DNA of 64,000 nucleotides. Origin: Streptomyces sp. MJM8645 (GTDB lineage Bacteria > Actinomycetota > Actinomycetes > Streptomycetales > Streptomycetaceae). Shown piece by piece: positions 16,762 to 24,894 of the stretch. The DNA lies in the NCBI RefSeq assembly GCF_001625365.1, contig NZ_LJJF01000001.1:6869501-6933500 (forward strand), given 5' to 3'. The translations under genes and the position numbers were made by a program. The notes under the pieces were generated by a model. The model worked only from the letters and a program-made list of their open reading frames with translations. It made no database searches and had not been told where the DNA came from. How positions within the stretch are numbered: the first letter of the stretch is position 1; each line of letters opens with the position of its first letter.

Positions 16762-18060
16762 TCAGGTGAGCGGGAGGGCGTGCAGGACGTCGTCGTGGCC
16801 GGCGTAGAGGTGGTTCGCGTCGACGGCGAGCGACCAGACGTCCTTGCCGGGGCCCGAGTCGAGGAACGTCCAGCGCGGTGTGCCGCTCGCGGTGTCGATC
16901 GCGCACACCCCGGCGGTCGCCGGTCCGGGGACGAACAGCGTGCCGCCGGCCACCAGCGGATGGCTGCGGCGGTCCAACAGGAACGGCAGCCGGTAGGACC
17001 ACTGCAGTGCGCCGGTGACCGCGTCGTGCCCGGTGACCAGGCCGTTGTCGCGGGCCAGGTAGACCCGCGGGCCGTCGGAGACCGCGGGCATCGCCCGCCA
17101 CGACTCGCCCCGGCCGGGGGAGACCGTCCAGGCCGGCTCGCCGCCGGGGCGCAGCGCGCGGACGCCGCCGGCCCCGTCGGGGACGTAGACGTGCACCGGG
17201 CCGCCGACGCACCAGCCCAGGTCCCCGGCGCCGGGGGCCGTCCACAGCTCCCGGCCGTCGGCGGTGTCCCGGACCACCAGTTCACTGCCGTTGCCCAGGT
17301 TGCGCAGGCACGGGAGGCGGCCGCCGGGCGCGGTGACCGGGGTGAACGGCTGCTCGTTGCGGTCGGTGGGGAGGTGCCACAGCATCGAGCGGTCCGCGAC
17401 CCGGACGGCGAAGAGCCGGCCGTCCGGCGTCGAGCTCTCCCGCGACCAGTCCCAGACGTAGCCGTACAGGGTGCCGTCGTCGAAGCCGGACAGTTGGACG
17501 GAGCCTTGCAGGTCGTCGGGCAGCGGCAGGCTCCAGTCGGCGGCGGGGTCGCCGAGGTGGCGGGCGTCCAGGTGGCCAGGGGAGGTGGTGAAGAGCCGGT
17601 CCGGCCCGAGCACCACCTTGCCCAGCACCTCCAGGTCGCTCGGCCAGTTCCCGCGCGGCGGGTCGATGGTGAGCAGCCGCGCCGCCTCGCCGGTGGCCGG
17701 GTCCAGGACCTGGAGCCCGGCCCGGGACAGGAACACCGGCCGGGTCGGCGGGCCGGTCAGCCGCTCCGGGGTCATCGCCTCCGGCCCCCGGTACGTCCAC
17801 AGCGGGGTCGGCCCGGACAGCGCGGTCGGCTGCGGCCTCGGCGGCGGAGCCGGCTGGTCCGCACCCGAACGGCTGAACGCCCACACCGCCGCGCCCGCCG
17901 CCAGCGCCCCGGCCCCCGCCAGCAGCCCGCGCCGGCTCAGCCGCGGCCCGTCCCCGCCCCCGCCGACCACGTCCGCGGGCTCCCGCGCGGCGCCGTCCGC
18001 CTCCCCGTCCCACTGCCACGACGTCTCGCGCACGGGCCCCTCGGACGACGGCGACTGCAT
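16762..18060 (-). CDS. Tat-exported PQQ-like beta-propeller repeat protein
   Basis: 432-residue exported repeat protein. About 48 N-terminal polar residues precede a twin-arginine signal (SRRGLLAGAGALAAGAAVW, about 50-70). The rest is repeated four-strand blades with the outer-membrane-BamB/PQQ pattern: LQVLDPATGEAARLLTID, LYGYVWDWSRE, LVVRDTADGRELWTAPG, VRALRPGGEPAWTVSPG, VTGHDAVTGALQWSYRLP and VCAIDTASGTPRWTFLD. The usual role is scaffold or ligand binding at the cell surface. Cofactor residues cannot be judged. It is divergent from the Uma2 gene. Confidence 0.82.
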   Translation of the reverse strand: MQSPSSEGPVRETSWQWDGEADGAAREPADVVGGGGDGPRLSRRGLLAGAGALAAGAAVWAFSRSGADQPAPPPRPQPTALSGPTPLWTYRGPEAMTPERLTGPPTRPVFLSRAGLQVLDPATGEAARLLTIDPPRGNWPSDLEVLGKVVLGPDRLFTTSPGHLDARHLGDPAADWSLPLPDDLQGSVQLSGFDDGTLYGYVWDWSRESSTPDGRLFAVRVADRSMLWHLPTDRNEQPFTPVTAPGGRLPCLRNLGNGSELVVRDTADGRELWTAPGAGDLGWCVGGPVHVYVPDGAGGVRALRPGGEPAWTVSPGRGESWRAMPAVSDGPRVYLARDNGLVTGHDAVTGALQWSYRLPFLLDRRSHPLVAGGTLFVPGPATAGVCAIDTASGTPRWTFLDSGPGKDVWSLAVDANHLYAGHDDVLHALPLT

Positions 18061-18210
18061 ACCGGCTCCCACCTCCCCCGCGGCGCCCCACGCGCCACCA
18101 CTCGCCCGGAGGATATCGAACAGCCCCCGAACCACCCGAAACCCCGACCGGCGGCGTACTAGGCTGAGGCACAGCACAGGCCCGCCCAGCAGCCCCGGGG
18201 GAGGTACGGC

Positions 18211-18777
18211 GTGACGGCCGAGATGATCGCACCCGAGTGGATGCACCGGCAGATCAGCAGCGAGCAGTACGACTCCTGGACCGTGGAGCAGTGCGCGGGC
18301 ATCGAGATCGTCGACGGGATGGTGGTCGTGAGCCCGAGCGCCTCCAAACGGCACAACCGGCTCGCACGGTTCCTGGCGAACGCCCTGGACGCGGCCGGCG
18401 GCGCCGAGTGGAACGCCGACACGGACTTCGACGTCAGGCTCCAGGACGTGCCGCTGAACAACCGCCGCCCGGACGTGGTGGTCTACCGGGCGGACACGAT
18501 CGACGAGTCGCCCACCAGACCCGCGGACGTGCTGCTGCTCGTCGAGGTCGTCTCACCGGGTTCGGAGACCACCGACCGGGTGGTCAAGCTGGACCAGTAC
18601 GCCAAGGCGGGCATCCCGTTCTACTGGCGGGTCGAGCAGGTCGCCGACGGCGTCCCGATCGTCCACACCTACGTGCTGGACGCGGCGAGCCGTTCGTACC
18701 GGGCGGGCGAGTTGTTCACCGGCCGGGTCAAGGCCGTGGTGCCGTACGCGGTGGAGGCCGACCTCTCCGGGCTGTGA
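18211..18777 (+). CDS. Uma2-family putative restriction endonuclease
   Basis: 188-residue Uma2 (DUF820) protein, a PD-(D/E)XK-fold family very expanded in Streptomyces. Landmarks are YDSWTVEQCAGIEIVDGMVV, the active-site strand RRPDVVVYRAD, then LLLVEVVSPGSETTDRVVKLDQY with the E-V and K of the motif, and AGIPFYWRVE. The biological role of the family is unsettled. The GTG start follows GGGGGAGG at good spacing. It is monocistronic, divergent from the propeller gene and convergent with the DUF4326 gene. Confidence 0.9.
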   Translation: MTAEMIAPEWMHRQISSEQYDSWTVEQCAGIEIVDGMVVVSPSASKRHNRLARFLANALDAAGGAEWNADTDFDVRLQDVPLNNRRPDVVVYRADTIDESPTRPADVLLLVEVVSPGSETTDRVVKLDQYAKAGIPFYWRVEQVADGVPIVHTYVLDAASRSYRAGELFTGRVKAVVPYAVEADLSGL

Positions 18778-18789
18778 GGCGCCCGCCCG

Positions 18790-19128
18790 TCAGTGCTGCG
18801 GGGGGTGGTCGGCGAGGTCGGCGAGGACGTCGGCGTGGCAGGGGAGCGGGGCGCACCAGCAGCCGAGGCGGTGGCCGCGCAGGGGCGGGACGAGGGCGAG
18901 CAGGTCGGGGCGGGCGAGGAGGTAGGCGCGGTAGTCGGCGACCATCTGCTCGCGGGTGAGGTCGGGGCCGGGGCGGTAGGGGCAGTGCAGCGGGGACTCG
19001 GACAGGTGCCAGCCGCCGCGGTGCATGGCGCGGCCGACGTAGACGACGTCGGCGCAGGAGGGGTCGTCGCGGTGGCCCTTGAGGTTGACCACGGTGGTGC
19101 GGCCGGAGGTGGTCGGCATGCCGTCCAT
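18790..19128 (-). CDS. DUF4326-family protein
   Basis: 112-residue protein with VVNLKGHRDDPSCADVVYVG at the start, PYRPGPDLTREQMVADYRAYL in the middle and the family hallmark LGCWCAPLPCHADVLADLA near the end, with Cys-Trp-Cys and Pro-Cys-His. This matches DUF4326, common in phages and actinomycetes, function unknown; the Cys/His cluster suggests metal binding or catalysis (inference). ATG 19128 or ATG 19119 may be the start; neither has a strong ribosome site. Confidence 0.8.
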   Translation of the reverse strand: MDGMPTTSGRTTVVNLKGHRDDPSCADVVYVGRAMHRGGWHLSESPLHCPYRPGPDLTREQMVADYRAYLLARPDLLALVPPLRGHRLGCWCAPLPCHADVLADLADHPPQH

Positions 19129-19212
19129 GCTGGCGCAACCGGGGCCGACGGGCATCCGGGGCCCCGGGGGGCTCGCCTTGACACGCCCCGGGGCCCGGCG
19201 TAGCAAAAGAGC

Positions 19213-21798
19213 ATGCGCCATCCGCACGCGGGCGGCCGTGACCGGGCGGCGCCGCCCGGCCCGCACCGGCCGCAGGAGCTTGACGCCGCCCCGGCGGCGG
19301 TCGAGCGGGACGACCTGCTGGCGGGCGCCGTCCGCCGGGCGCTCGGCGGCACCGGGGCGTACGGGGCGATGGTGTACCTGCGCTCGCGGGACGGCCGCTC
19401 GCTGGTGCTCTGCACGATCGCGGGCGTACCGCTGTCGATCATGAGCCCGTTCCGGCGGATCGCCGCCGCCGGCCCGCTGCCCGTCGCCGTCAGCTTCCGC
19501 ACCGGGCGGACCATCACCCTCGCCGACACCGAGGACACCATGCGGCGCTTCCCGCAGCTCGCCGTCGGCATGCCGTACGACTACGCCTCCGCCTGCGTGC
19601 CGGTGGCGGGCGGCAAGGAGCGGTTCGGGGTGCTCAGCGTGTTCTGGCCGGCCTCCGACGACGGCGTCCCGGAGGACGCCCAGCCGCGGCTGGCGGAGGT
19701 GGCCGGGCGGCTGGCCGCCGGGCTGGCGGGCCTGGCGGCGGCCGGGCACCCCGTGGAGCCGGGCGGCGACGCGGCCGTGGTCGAGCTGCCGCCGCCGTCC
19801 GCGCCGACCTGCCGGGTCGGGATGTTCGACTGGAACGTCGCCACCGGGGCGCTGGCCGCCGACGAGCAGTTCCTCGCGATCTTCGGCCTCGCACCCGACG
19901 AGTTCGACGGCACGGCGGCCGCCCTCGGCAGCCGGATCGCCCCCGGTGACCTGCCCGAGTTCCGGGCCGCCGCCCGGACCGCCCTGGCCCTGGGCGAGGT
20001 GCTGGCGGCCAGGGTCCGGGTGCTCGGGCCGGACGGCCACCCGTACCCGGTGGAGCTCTGGGCGCGGGTGCCCTCGGCGATCTCGGCGGACGGCCGCACC
20101 CATCTGGTCGGCGCCGTGCTGGACGCCCGCACCCTCACCGCGGCCGCGGCCGCCGTCGAGCGACTGCGCGAGGGCGTCTTCTCACTCGACCCGGACGGCC
20201 GGGTCGGCTACGCCAACCGCGCCACCGAGCCACTGCTCCAGGCGCGCCGCGAGGACCTGGTCGGCCACCACCTGTGGGACGTGCTGCCCTGGCTCGCCGA
20301 CCCCTTCTTCGAGAACCGCTACCGGGCCGCCCTGCTCTCCCAGCAGCCCACCGCCTTCCTGGCCGCCCGCCCGCCGGACGGCTGGCTCGCCTTCTCGCTC
20401 TACCCCGACACGCACGGCGTCACCGGCCGGGTGGTGGCCGCCGAAGCCCCGCCGGGCGCGGCCGAACCGCGGGCCGCGCCCCCGCCGCCCGCGGCCCGCG
20501 GCGCCACCCGGACCGACGCCCCCGCCGGCATCGGCGGCACCTACCACCTGCTCCAGCTCGCCAGCGCGCTCACCGAGGCCGTCAGCGTGCGCGAGGTCTG
20601 CCGGGCCGTGGCCGAGGAGATCCTGCCGGCCTTCGGCGGCCAGGAGCTCGCCATCTACGGGGTGCGCGACAAGAACCTGCACCTGATCTCGCAGACCGGC
20701 TACCCGGACGGCTTCCTGGACGGCTTCGAGGGCACCCCCGTCGCCGCCCGCATCCCCGGCGCGGAGACGCTCAGCACCGGCACCCCGATCTTCTTCGAAT
20801 CGGTCCGCGAACTCGCCGCCGCCTACCCCGGCATCGCGCTCGACGAGATGGGCGCCTGGGCCTTCCTGCCGCTGATCGCCTCCGGCCACCCCGTCGGCAG
20901 CTGCATCCTCGGCTTCGACCGGCCGCGCCCCTTCACCGCCGAGGACCGCGGCCTGCTCACCGCCCTCGGCGGCTTCATCGCCCAGGCCCTGGAACGGGCC
21001 CGGCTGTACGACGCCGAGTTCGCCCTGGCCCGCGGCCTCCAGCAGGCGCTGCTGCCGCACCGCCTCCCGGACGTGCCCGGCATCCGGATCGCCGCCCGCT
21101 ACCTGCCCGGCACCCAGGGCATGGAGATCGGCGGCGACTGGTACGACGCGATCGTCACCGGCGGGGACGTCACCCTGGTGATCGGCGACGTCGAGGGCCA
21201 CAGCGTCGGCGCGGCCGCCACCATGGGCCAGCTGCGCAGCGCCGTCCGCGCCTTCACCACCGGTGGCGACCCGCCCGACCAGGTGCTCGCCCGCACCAAC
21301 CGGCTCCTCCTCGACCTCGACCCCGGACTGCTCGCCAGCTGCTGCCTCGTCCGCCTCACCCCGGCCGACGGCCGCGCCCGGATCGCCCGGGCAGGGCACC
21401 TGCCGCCGGTGCTGCGCTTCCCGGACGGGTGGGCCGAGGCGCTGTACGTGCCGGGCGGGCCGCTGCTGGGCGTGGAGGACCTGGCCGAGTACCCGGTCAG
21501 CGAGCTGCGCCTGGCGCCCGGCACGGTGGTCGCGCTGTACACGGACGGGCTGGTGGAGGATCCGGCGGTGGCGATCGACCAGGGGGTGGACCTGCTGCGG
21601 GCCGCGCTCGGGCGCGGCGAGGAGCAGGGGCCGGACGGCCTGGAGCTGCTGGCGGAACGGATCCTGCGCGAGGTCGGCTCCTCGCACCGGGTGGACGACG
21701 TGGCGCTGCTGCTCACGGCCTTCGACGAGGACGTGTCCACGGGTGCGTCCACGGAGGCGCCCACGGGGGTGTCCACGGAGGTGCCCCGAACGCCGTGA
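19213..21798 (+). CDS. SpoIIE-type PP2C phosphatase with GAF and PAS sensor domains
   Basis: 861-residue soluble signalling phosphatase. Order by reading: GAF-like domain about 33-175, PAS about 200-310 (MFDWNVATGALAADEQFL), second PAS about 315-400 (LREGVFSLDPDGRVGYANRA), second GAF about 450-600, then the SpoIIE phosphatase domain about 615-835. The metal-site motifs are IGGDWYDAI near 640 and IGDVEGHSVGAAATMGQLR, with VALYTDGLVEDP and DDVALLL further on. Such proteins dephosphorylate anti-sigma-factor antagonists in Streptomyces partner-switch networks; no kinase or antagonist gene is adjacent. The tail has a degenerate Ser-Thr-Gly/Glu repeat encoded at about 21736-21785. Translation starts at an ATG without a strong ribosome site. 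Confidence 0.9.
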   Translation: MRHPHAGGRDRAAPPGPHRPQELDAAPAAVERDDLLAGAVRRALGGTGAYGAMVYLRSRDGRSLVLCTIAGVPLSIMSPFRRIAAAGPLPVAVSFRTGRTITLADTEDTMRRFPQLAVGMPYDYASACVPVAGGKERFGVLSVFWPASDDGVPEDAQPRLAEVAGRLAAGLAGLAAAGHPVEPGGDAAVVELPPPSAPTCRVGMFDWNVATGALAADEQFLAIFGLAPDEFDGTAAALGSRIAPGDLPEFRAAARTALALGEVLAARVRVLGPDGHPYPVELWARVPSAISADGRTHLVGAVLDARTLTAAAAAVERLREGVFSLDPDGRVGYANRATEPLLQARREDLVGHHLWDVLPWLADPFFENRYRAALLSQQPTAFLAARPPDGWLAFSLYPDTHGVTGRVVAAEAPPGAAEPRAAPPPPAARGATRTDAPAGIGGTYHLLQLASALTEAVSVREVCRAVAEEILPAFGGQELAIYGVRDKNLHLISQTGYPDGFLDGFEGTPVAARIPGAETLSTGTPIFFESVRELAAAYPGIALDEMGAWAFLPLIASGHPVGSCILGFDRPRPFTAEDRGLLTALGGFIAQALERARLYDAEFALARGLQQALLPHRLPDVPGIRIAARYLPGTQGMEIGGDWYDAIVTGGDVTLVIGDVEGHSVGAAATMGQLRSAVRAFTTGGDPPDQVLARTNRLLLDLDPGLLASCCLVRLTPADGRARIARAGHLPPVLRFPDGWAEALYVPGGPLLGVEDLAEYPVSELRLAPGTVVALYTDGLVEDPAVAIDQGVDLLRAALGRGEEQGPDGLELLAERILREVGSSHRVDDVALLLTAFDEDVSTGASTEAPTGVSTEVPRTP

Positions 21799-21861
21799 GC
21801 GGCGACTTTCGTCGGGGGCGGGGGCGACGAACGGTGGCGGCGGACGGGTGGCGCGGCCCGA

Positions 21862-21867
21862 TAGCCT
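21862..21867 (+). promoter_or_regulatory. Candidate leaderless -10 box
   Basis: TAGCCT (TANNNT) ends 6 bases before the GTG at 21874, which has no ribosome site. This is the spacing of leaderless transcripts in Streptomyces. No convincing -35 is seen. Confidence 0.45.
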
Positions 21868-21873
21868 CGACGG

Positions 21874-23532
21874 GTGGATGCGATGGCGCGGGCCTGGAAG
21901 AAGGCGGTACGGACGGCGTTTCCCGGGCCCTGGCCGCCCCGGCGGGTGGTGGGCCAGGGCGCGCTGGCCCTGCTGATGGGCGGGGTCGCGGTCCTGCTGG
22001 AGGTGGCCTCCGGTGTCGGCCACCCGGTCCTGGTGGGGCTGGGGGTCGCGCTGCTGTGGGTGCTGCGGCCGGCTTTCCCGGCGACCGTGCTGGTGCTCAC
22101 CTCGGCCGCGGCCGGCTGGGCCGTCGGCCCGATGCCGCTGCTGGTCTGCGCGGGCTGGTCGGCCGGGGCGAGGCTGCGCCGGGTCACCGCGCTGGTCGGC
22201 ACCTTCGTGCTGAGCTGGGTGCTGTTCATGGTGACCGGGGTGCTGAAGGACGCCGGCTCGGCCTCGCCCAAGCTGATCGTCGGGCTCTCGCTCGGCGGCT
22301 TCCTGCTGGTCGCCGTGCTGCCCGCGCTGTGGGGCCGCTACCGGGCGCAGCGCCGTGCCCTGCTGGACGCGCTGCGCGAGCGCAACGACCAGCTGGTGCG
22401 CGAGCGGGTCATGGTGGTGCACCAGGCCCGGCTGCGCGAGCGGCACCGGATCGCCCAGGACATGCACGACAGCCTGGGCCACCAGCTCGCGCTGATCTCC
22501 GTGCACTCCGGCGCGCTGGAGGTGGACCGTACGCTCAACGACCGGCAGCGCGAGGCGGTCGGGGTGCTGCGGCAGGCGGCGGTCGCGGCGATGCGCGAGC
22601 TGCGCGAGGTGGTCGGCGTCCTGCACGACGAGTCGACGGTGGTGCGGCCGGCGACGGCCGCGGCACCGGCCCGGGGCGGGGTGGACGGGATCGAGGGGCT
22701 GGTCGACTCCTCGCGGGCGGCCGGGGCGCTGGTCTCCTTCTCCCGGGAGGGCGAGCCGCGCCCGCTGGCCGCCGCGGTGGACCACGCGGCGTACCGGATG
22801 GTGCAGGAGGCGCTCACCAACGCGCACAAGCACGCCCCCGGCGCGCCGATCACCGTCGCGCTCCGGTACGAGCCGGACGCGCTGGTGGTGGAGGTGGTCA
22901 ACCCGTGCACGCCGGAGCCCGTGGGCGTGCGCGCCGGCGCGGGCCCGGCGGTCAGCGGCGGCCAGGGGCTGACCGGCCTGCGCGAGCGGGCCCGGCTGGT
23001 CGGCGGCATGGTGCACGCCGGGCCGACGCCGGACCAGGGGTTCCGGCTGGCCGGCGTGCTGCCGTACGAGGGGGCGGAGGGCACGGGCGACGGGGCCGCG
23101 GCGATCGCCGGGGTCGACGACTGGGTGCTGGACGGCCTGCCGCCGGTCGTCGGGGCGGAGGACGGGCGGCGCAGTCCGGCGATCGGCTGCGCGGTCGGGG
23201 TGGGGGCGGTCGGCCTGACCGTGCTGGGGCTGCTGATCTGGGGCGTGGTGGCCTTCGTCCAGGGCACCGGCGACGCGACGGTGCCGAAGTCGGTGTACGA
23301 CGGGCTGGAGGTCGGCACGCCGGAGGCCGACGTGCTGCACCGGCTGCCGCCGGGGAACACCTTCTTCACCGACGACTACCAGGGCAGCGGGCCCAAGCCC
23401 CCGGAGGGCGCGCACTGCCGCTGGTACTTGTCCGGTGACCTCAGCGACGCCTGGGGCCAGGACAACGTGATGCGGTTCTGCTTCAAGGACGGGCTGCTGG
23501 TGGAGAAGGAGCACTACCTCACGAAGTCCTGA
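21874..23532 (+). CDS. DesK-like sensor histidine kinase with C-terminal TM ectodomain
   Basis: 552-residue kinase. Residues 25-155 hold four or five membrane helices. HisKA_3 has the phospho-acceptor His198 in DMHDSLGHQL, and the ATPase has Asn317 in EALTNAHKHAPG and the G box SGGQGLTGLRERARLVGG. That is a complete DesK/LiaS-type kinase ending near 400. Unusually, it continues through a linker, another TM helix (IGCAVGVGAVGLTVLGLLIWGVVAF, 437-461) and about 90 residues predicted outside the cell with two Cys (515, 536). The segment VYDGLEVGTPEADVLHRL resembles SmpA/OmlA or BLIP-like repeats (inference). It is followed 140 bases downstream by its LuxR-type regulator. GTG 21874 is likely leaderless. 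Confidence 0.88.
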   Translation: MDAMARAWKKAVRTAFPGPWPPRRVVGQGALALLMGGVAVLLEVASGVGHPVLVGLGVALLWVLRPAFPATVLVLTSAAAGWAVGPMPLLVCAGWSAGARLRRVTALVGTFVLSWVLFMVTGVLKDAGSASPKLIVGLSLGGFLLVAVLPALWGRYRAQRRALLDALRERNDQLVRERVMVVHQARLRERHRIAQDMHDSLGHQLALISVHSGALEVDRTLNDRQREAVGVLRQAAVAAMRELREVVGVLHDESTVVRPATAAAPARGGVDGIEGLVDSSRAAGALVSFSREGEPRPLAAAVDHAAYRMVQEALTNAHKHAPGAPITVALRYEPDALVVEVVNPCTPEPVGVRAGAGPAVSGGQGLTGLRERARLVGGMVHAGPTPDQGFRLAGVLPYEGAEGTGDGAAAIAGVDDWVLDGLPPVVGAEDGRRSPAIGCAVGVGAVGLTVLGLLIWGVVAFVQGTGDATVPKSVYDGLEVGTPEADVLHRLPPGNTFFTDDYQGSGPKPPEGAHCRWYLSGDLSDAWGQDNVMRFCFKDGLLVEKEHYLTKS

Positions 23533-23600
23533 CCGCCGTGACCGCCCTGACCGCCCTGACCGCGCTGACCGGGCTGACTGCTCTGACCGTCCTGACCGGG
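23529..23600. repeat. Tandem 9-bp repeat (8 units)
   Basis: Eight consecutive units of the type CTGACCGCC with few changes start within the stop region of the kinase gene and lie ahead of the regulator gene. Confidence 0.9.
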
Positions 23601-23672
23601 TGGGACGCGGGGTTCGGCCGGATGTGAGGATGGTGTTCCTGCCGCAGCACCGTTCGAGGGGAATGACCAGCC

Positions 23673-24341
23673 GTGATCCGAGTCCTCGTCGCCGACGACG
23701 AGCCGCTCATCCGCGCCGGGATCAGGATGATCCTGGGCTCTGCCGCCGACATCGAGGTGGTCGCCGAGGCCGCCGACGGGCGGGAGGCGCTGGAGCTGGC
23801 CCGGGCGCACCGGGTGGACGTGGTGCTGCTGGACATCCAGATGCCGGTGATGGACGGGCTGACGGCGCTCGGGGAGCTGCCGAGGGTCGCGCCCGGCGCG
23901 CGGGCGCTGATCCTCACCACCTTCGGGGAGCGCGAGAACGTCCTGCGCGCCGTGACCGAGGGCGGCGCCGGATTCCTGCTCAAGGACACGGCGCCGCACG
24001 AGCTGATCCAGGCGGTGCGCGCGGCGGCCGGCGGCTACGCCTTCCTGTCCCCGGCCGCCACCCGGCACATCGTCGACTCGCTGGCCTCCGGGCGCAGCGG
24101 TTCGGCGGCCGCCCGCAGCGCGGAGGCCCGGCGCCGGCTGGAGGTGCTGACGCCGCGCGAGCTGGAGGTGCTGGCCCTGCTCGGCGAGGGTCTGTCCAAC
24201 GCGGACGCGGGGGCGCGGATCCACATGAGCGAGGCGACGGTGAAGACGTACGTCAGCCGGATCCTGGCCAAGTTGGGCTGTGAGAACCGGGTGCAGGCGG
24301 CGCTGTTGGCGCGGGACGCGGAGCTCGGCGCCCGGGACTGA
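23673..24341 (+). CDS. NarL/LuxR-family response regulator
   Basis: 222-residue regulator. The receiver has VADDEP at 7-12, the phospho-acceptor Asp in VVLLDIQMPVMDGL, Thr in LILTTFGE and Lys in LLKDTAP. The C-terminal GerE/LuxR HTH is LTPRELEVLALLGEGLSNA...ATVKTYVSRILAKLGC. The GTG start has GAGGGG about 12 bases upstream. It partners the kinase at 21874, separated by a 9-bp minisatellite. The two may share an operon, although 140 bases of spacing also allow a second promoter. Targets unknown. Confidence 0.93.
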   Translation: MIRVLVADDEPLIRAGIRMILGSAADIEVVAEAADGREALELARAHRVDVVLLDIQMPVMDGLTALGELPRVAPGARALILTTFGERENVLRAVTEGGAGFLLKDTAPHELIQAVRAAAGGYAFLSPAATRHIVDSLASGRSGSAAARSAEARRRLEVLTPRELEVLALLGEGLSNADAGARIHMSEATVKTYVSRILAKLGCENRVQAALLARDAELGARD

Positions 24342-24566
24342 GCGCGTCCGACCGGTCGCGGAGCGTGTCGGGTGTGGCGGATGCCACCTGATGGCCCGTC
24401 GGAACGGGGAACTCCGGCTTCACTGGTGACGGTGCGTCAACTCGTGGTCGCGGTGGGTGGATGGTGTGCTCGGGCTCACAGGTGGACAGAGGTGAAGGGG
24501 GGGCGTGAAAGTTGATCAGTTGATCTTGAGAATGCGGTCAAACCCGGTCGAACTGGGCACGGCACC
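24342..24566. other. Non-coding upstream region with TTGATC motifs
   Basis: No credible gene. TTGATCA at 24512-24518 is followed at once by a second TTGATC (24520-24525), and the palindrome TTGATCAA recurs at 24567-24574, suggesting a multi-copy regulator site ahead of the LysM gene. The first 150 bases hold nothing I can name. Confidence 0.5.
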
Positions 24567-24574
24567 TTGATCAA

Positions 24575-24894
24575 TACCGCCGGTAACAGTCAACTGACCT
24601 GCGGAGACCAAGAATTGCTTGCTGCACCCCGAGGTGGCCCGTAGCTTCATTGGCGGTGCAACGAGCACCACCCGGGTTCACCCCGACGCACGGCCCGCCG
24701 ACCTGACCCCCGGCGCGAGGGCCGTGCCCGCCGACGCGACCAGCTCGAACAGGTCGTCGGCGAGTGGAGGTGGCCGGGGCGGCACGGCACGTCCCAGGCG
24801 TGTCCGGCCGCCCGTCGAGCGAGGTGAGCGTGACTATCGGCCCGTCATGGGTCTGGTTCCGCCTGCCCGCCCGGGGCTTGCCGAGAGGACTTAT
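24575..24894 (+). promoter_or_regulatory. Long structured 5' leader of the LysM transglycosylase gene
   Basis: About 300 bases precede the start without a gene. Strong hairpins are visible: GGTGC-AACGA-GCACC at 24655-24669, and GCACGGCCC (24688-24696) pairing with GGGCCGTGC (24719-24727) around an inner GCCG/CGGC stem. A third stem, CCGAC...GTCGG, follows at about 24730-24760. Related Streptomyces rpf and LysM genes carry c-di-AMP (ydaO) riboswitches in leaders of this length. I do not see the ydaO consensus clearly, so it is left as an unidentified cis-regulatory RNA candidate. Confidence 0.45.

Noticed and set aside
20182..23514. Very long frames on both strands over the phosphatase and kinase genes
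   Set aside because: Same shadow effect; the true frame carries the SpoIIE and HisKA motifs.
24600..24890. ydaO c-di-AMP riboswitch call
   Set aside because: The gene family and leader length suggest one, but I could not see the conserved blocks (GGGGTGAATC and the CAGCTAACC core) in the right order on the coding strand; kept only as an unidentified leader.
24619..24894. 92-codon N-terminal extension of the LysM protein
   Set aside because: It would put the signal peptide internally and translate the structured leader; ATG 24895 has GAGAGGA upstream.
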